Positions 63,785 to 64,000 of a DNA stretch of 64,000 bases are shown here, piece after piece. This DNA comes from Hygrocybe punicea. Its lineage: Eukaryota > Basidiomycota > Agaricomycetes > Agaricales > Hygrophoraceae. The DNA is taken from positions 4,030,001 through 4,094,000 of the forward strand of contig OY744472.1 in the NCBI GenBank assembly GCA_963556145.1, in the 5' to 3' direction. A program made the translations under genes and the position numbers. The notes under the pieces were generated by a model. It was not told the DNA's origin and searched no databases. It saw only the letters and a list, made by a program, of their open reading frames with translations. Positions within the stretch are counted from its first letter, which is position 1; every line of letters starts with the position of its first letter.

Positions 63785-64000
63785 GCAATGGAAACTTGGA
63801 TATTGAGCACACAGATGTCCAACTCCCAAAGAAATGGTGTCGTGTCATGCCTGACCAGATGCATCAACGAACAAAGCGCAGATGCCGCTGTTGTGGCAAT
63901 AATGAGTGCCCAGGTAACAGTGATATACTGAATTGTCCCCATCCTTGCACAATGCTGTGCAAGTTTTGTCATTGCACTAGTGGTTGCTGTGGTGTGGATG
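63785..64000 (+). CDS. cysteine-rich exon, cut by window edge
   Basis: After an acceptor TTTGTAG a frame stays open to the window end. It reads LDIEHTDVQLPKKWCRVM, then a dense Cys/His cluster: RRCRCCGNNECPG, LNCPHPCTMLC, KFCHCTSGCCGVD. At least ten cysteines with CxxC and CxC spacing suggest a zinc-binding module. Specific family not recognised. Incomplete at the right edge. Confidence 0.5.

Overview
The window looks like a transposon-dense island in the genome of a mushroom-type fungus (Agaricomycetes, Basidiomycota). The reasons are a KDZ transposase with its CxC1 cysteine-cluster region, very short GT-AG introns (about 40-60 nt) in almost every gene, a CCHC/endonuclease/RT/RNase H non-LTR element of fungal Tad-like layout, and a Crypton-type tyrosine recombinase gene. 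I see no intact housekeeping gene, tRNA, rRNA or CRISPR array. Gene models are read by eye and exon borders are approximate.

Layout. 1-1.5 kb is a 44-bp minisatellite. 1.5-8.3 kb is mostly eroded sequence with two ORF relics and an 80-bp tandem repeat. 8.83-18.13 kb is a complete 9,308-bp KDZ element with ~300-bp terminal inverted repeats (TIRs) and an 8-bp target duplication, inserted in a host gene. It carries a decayed transposase, a gene with an RNase H1 N-terminal-like (RHND) fold, and an HMG-box-like gene. Two hAT elements have inserted into these. 21.6-23.9 kb is an unrecognised multi-exon gene with a 26-bp minisatellite in an intron. 24.6-25.8 kb is a non-autonomous hAT element full of CTG/GCC repeats.

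From 26.5 to 61.5 kb is a nest of insertions. The outermost layer is a tyrosine-recombinase pseudogene on the minus strand. It is split by a hAT element (hAT-A) whose ends lie 32.2 kb apart (29255-61494, 8-bp duplication GATGCTGG). hAT-A contains its own transposase gene, a LINE, and a second hAT (hAT-B, 45109-61224). The LINE is itself broken by a CTG-repeat hAT and by a small LTR element. hAT-B is split by a 15-kb Ty3/gypsy retrotransposon with apparently identical 1,408-bp LTRs, the youngest layer.

The most unusual points are these. (1) The gypsy Pol protein ends in an ASCH (PUA-like) domain where chromoviruses carry a chromodomain. Its first ORF is 1,993 codons and holds a CpG-rich island, and an extra ORF lies between integrase and the 3' LTR. 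(2) A ~54-bp two-tier palindrome and a GC-rich hairpin next to a splice-donor-like site recur in otherwise unrelated hAT-type elements. (3) Each hAT family has its own iterated subterminal word. (4) Differences between duplicated sequences are mostly CpG to TpG/CpA changes, pointing to methylation-driven decay. 61.5-64 kb holds fragments of an unrecognised gene ending in a cysteine-rich exon cut by the window edge.
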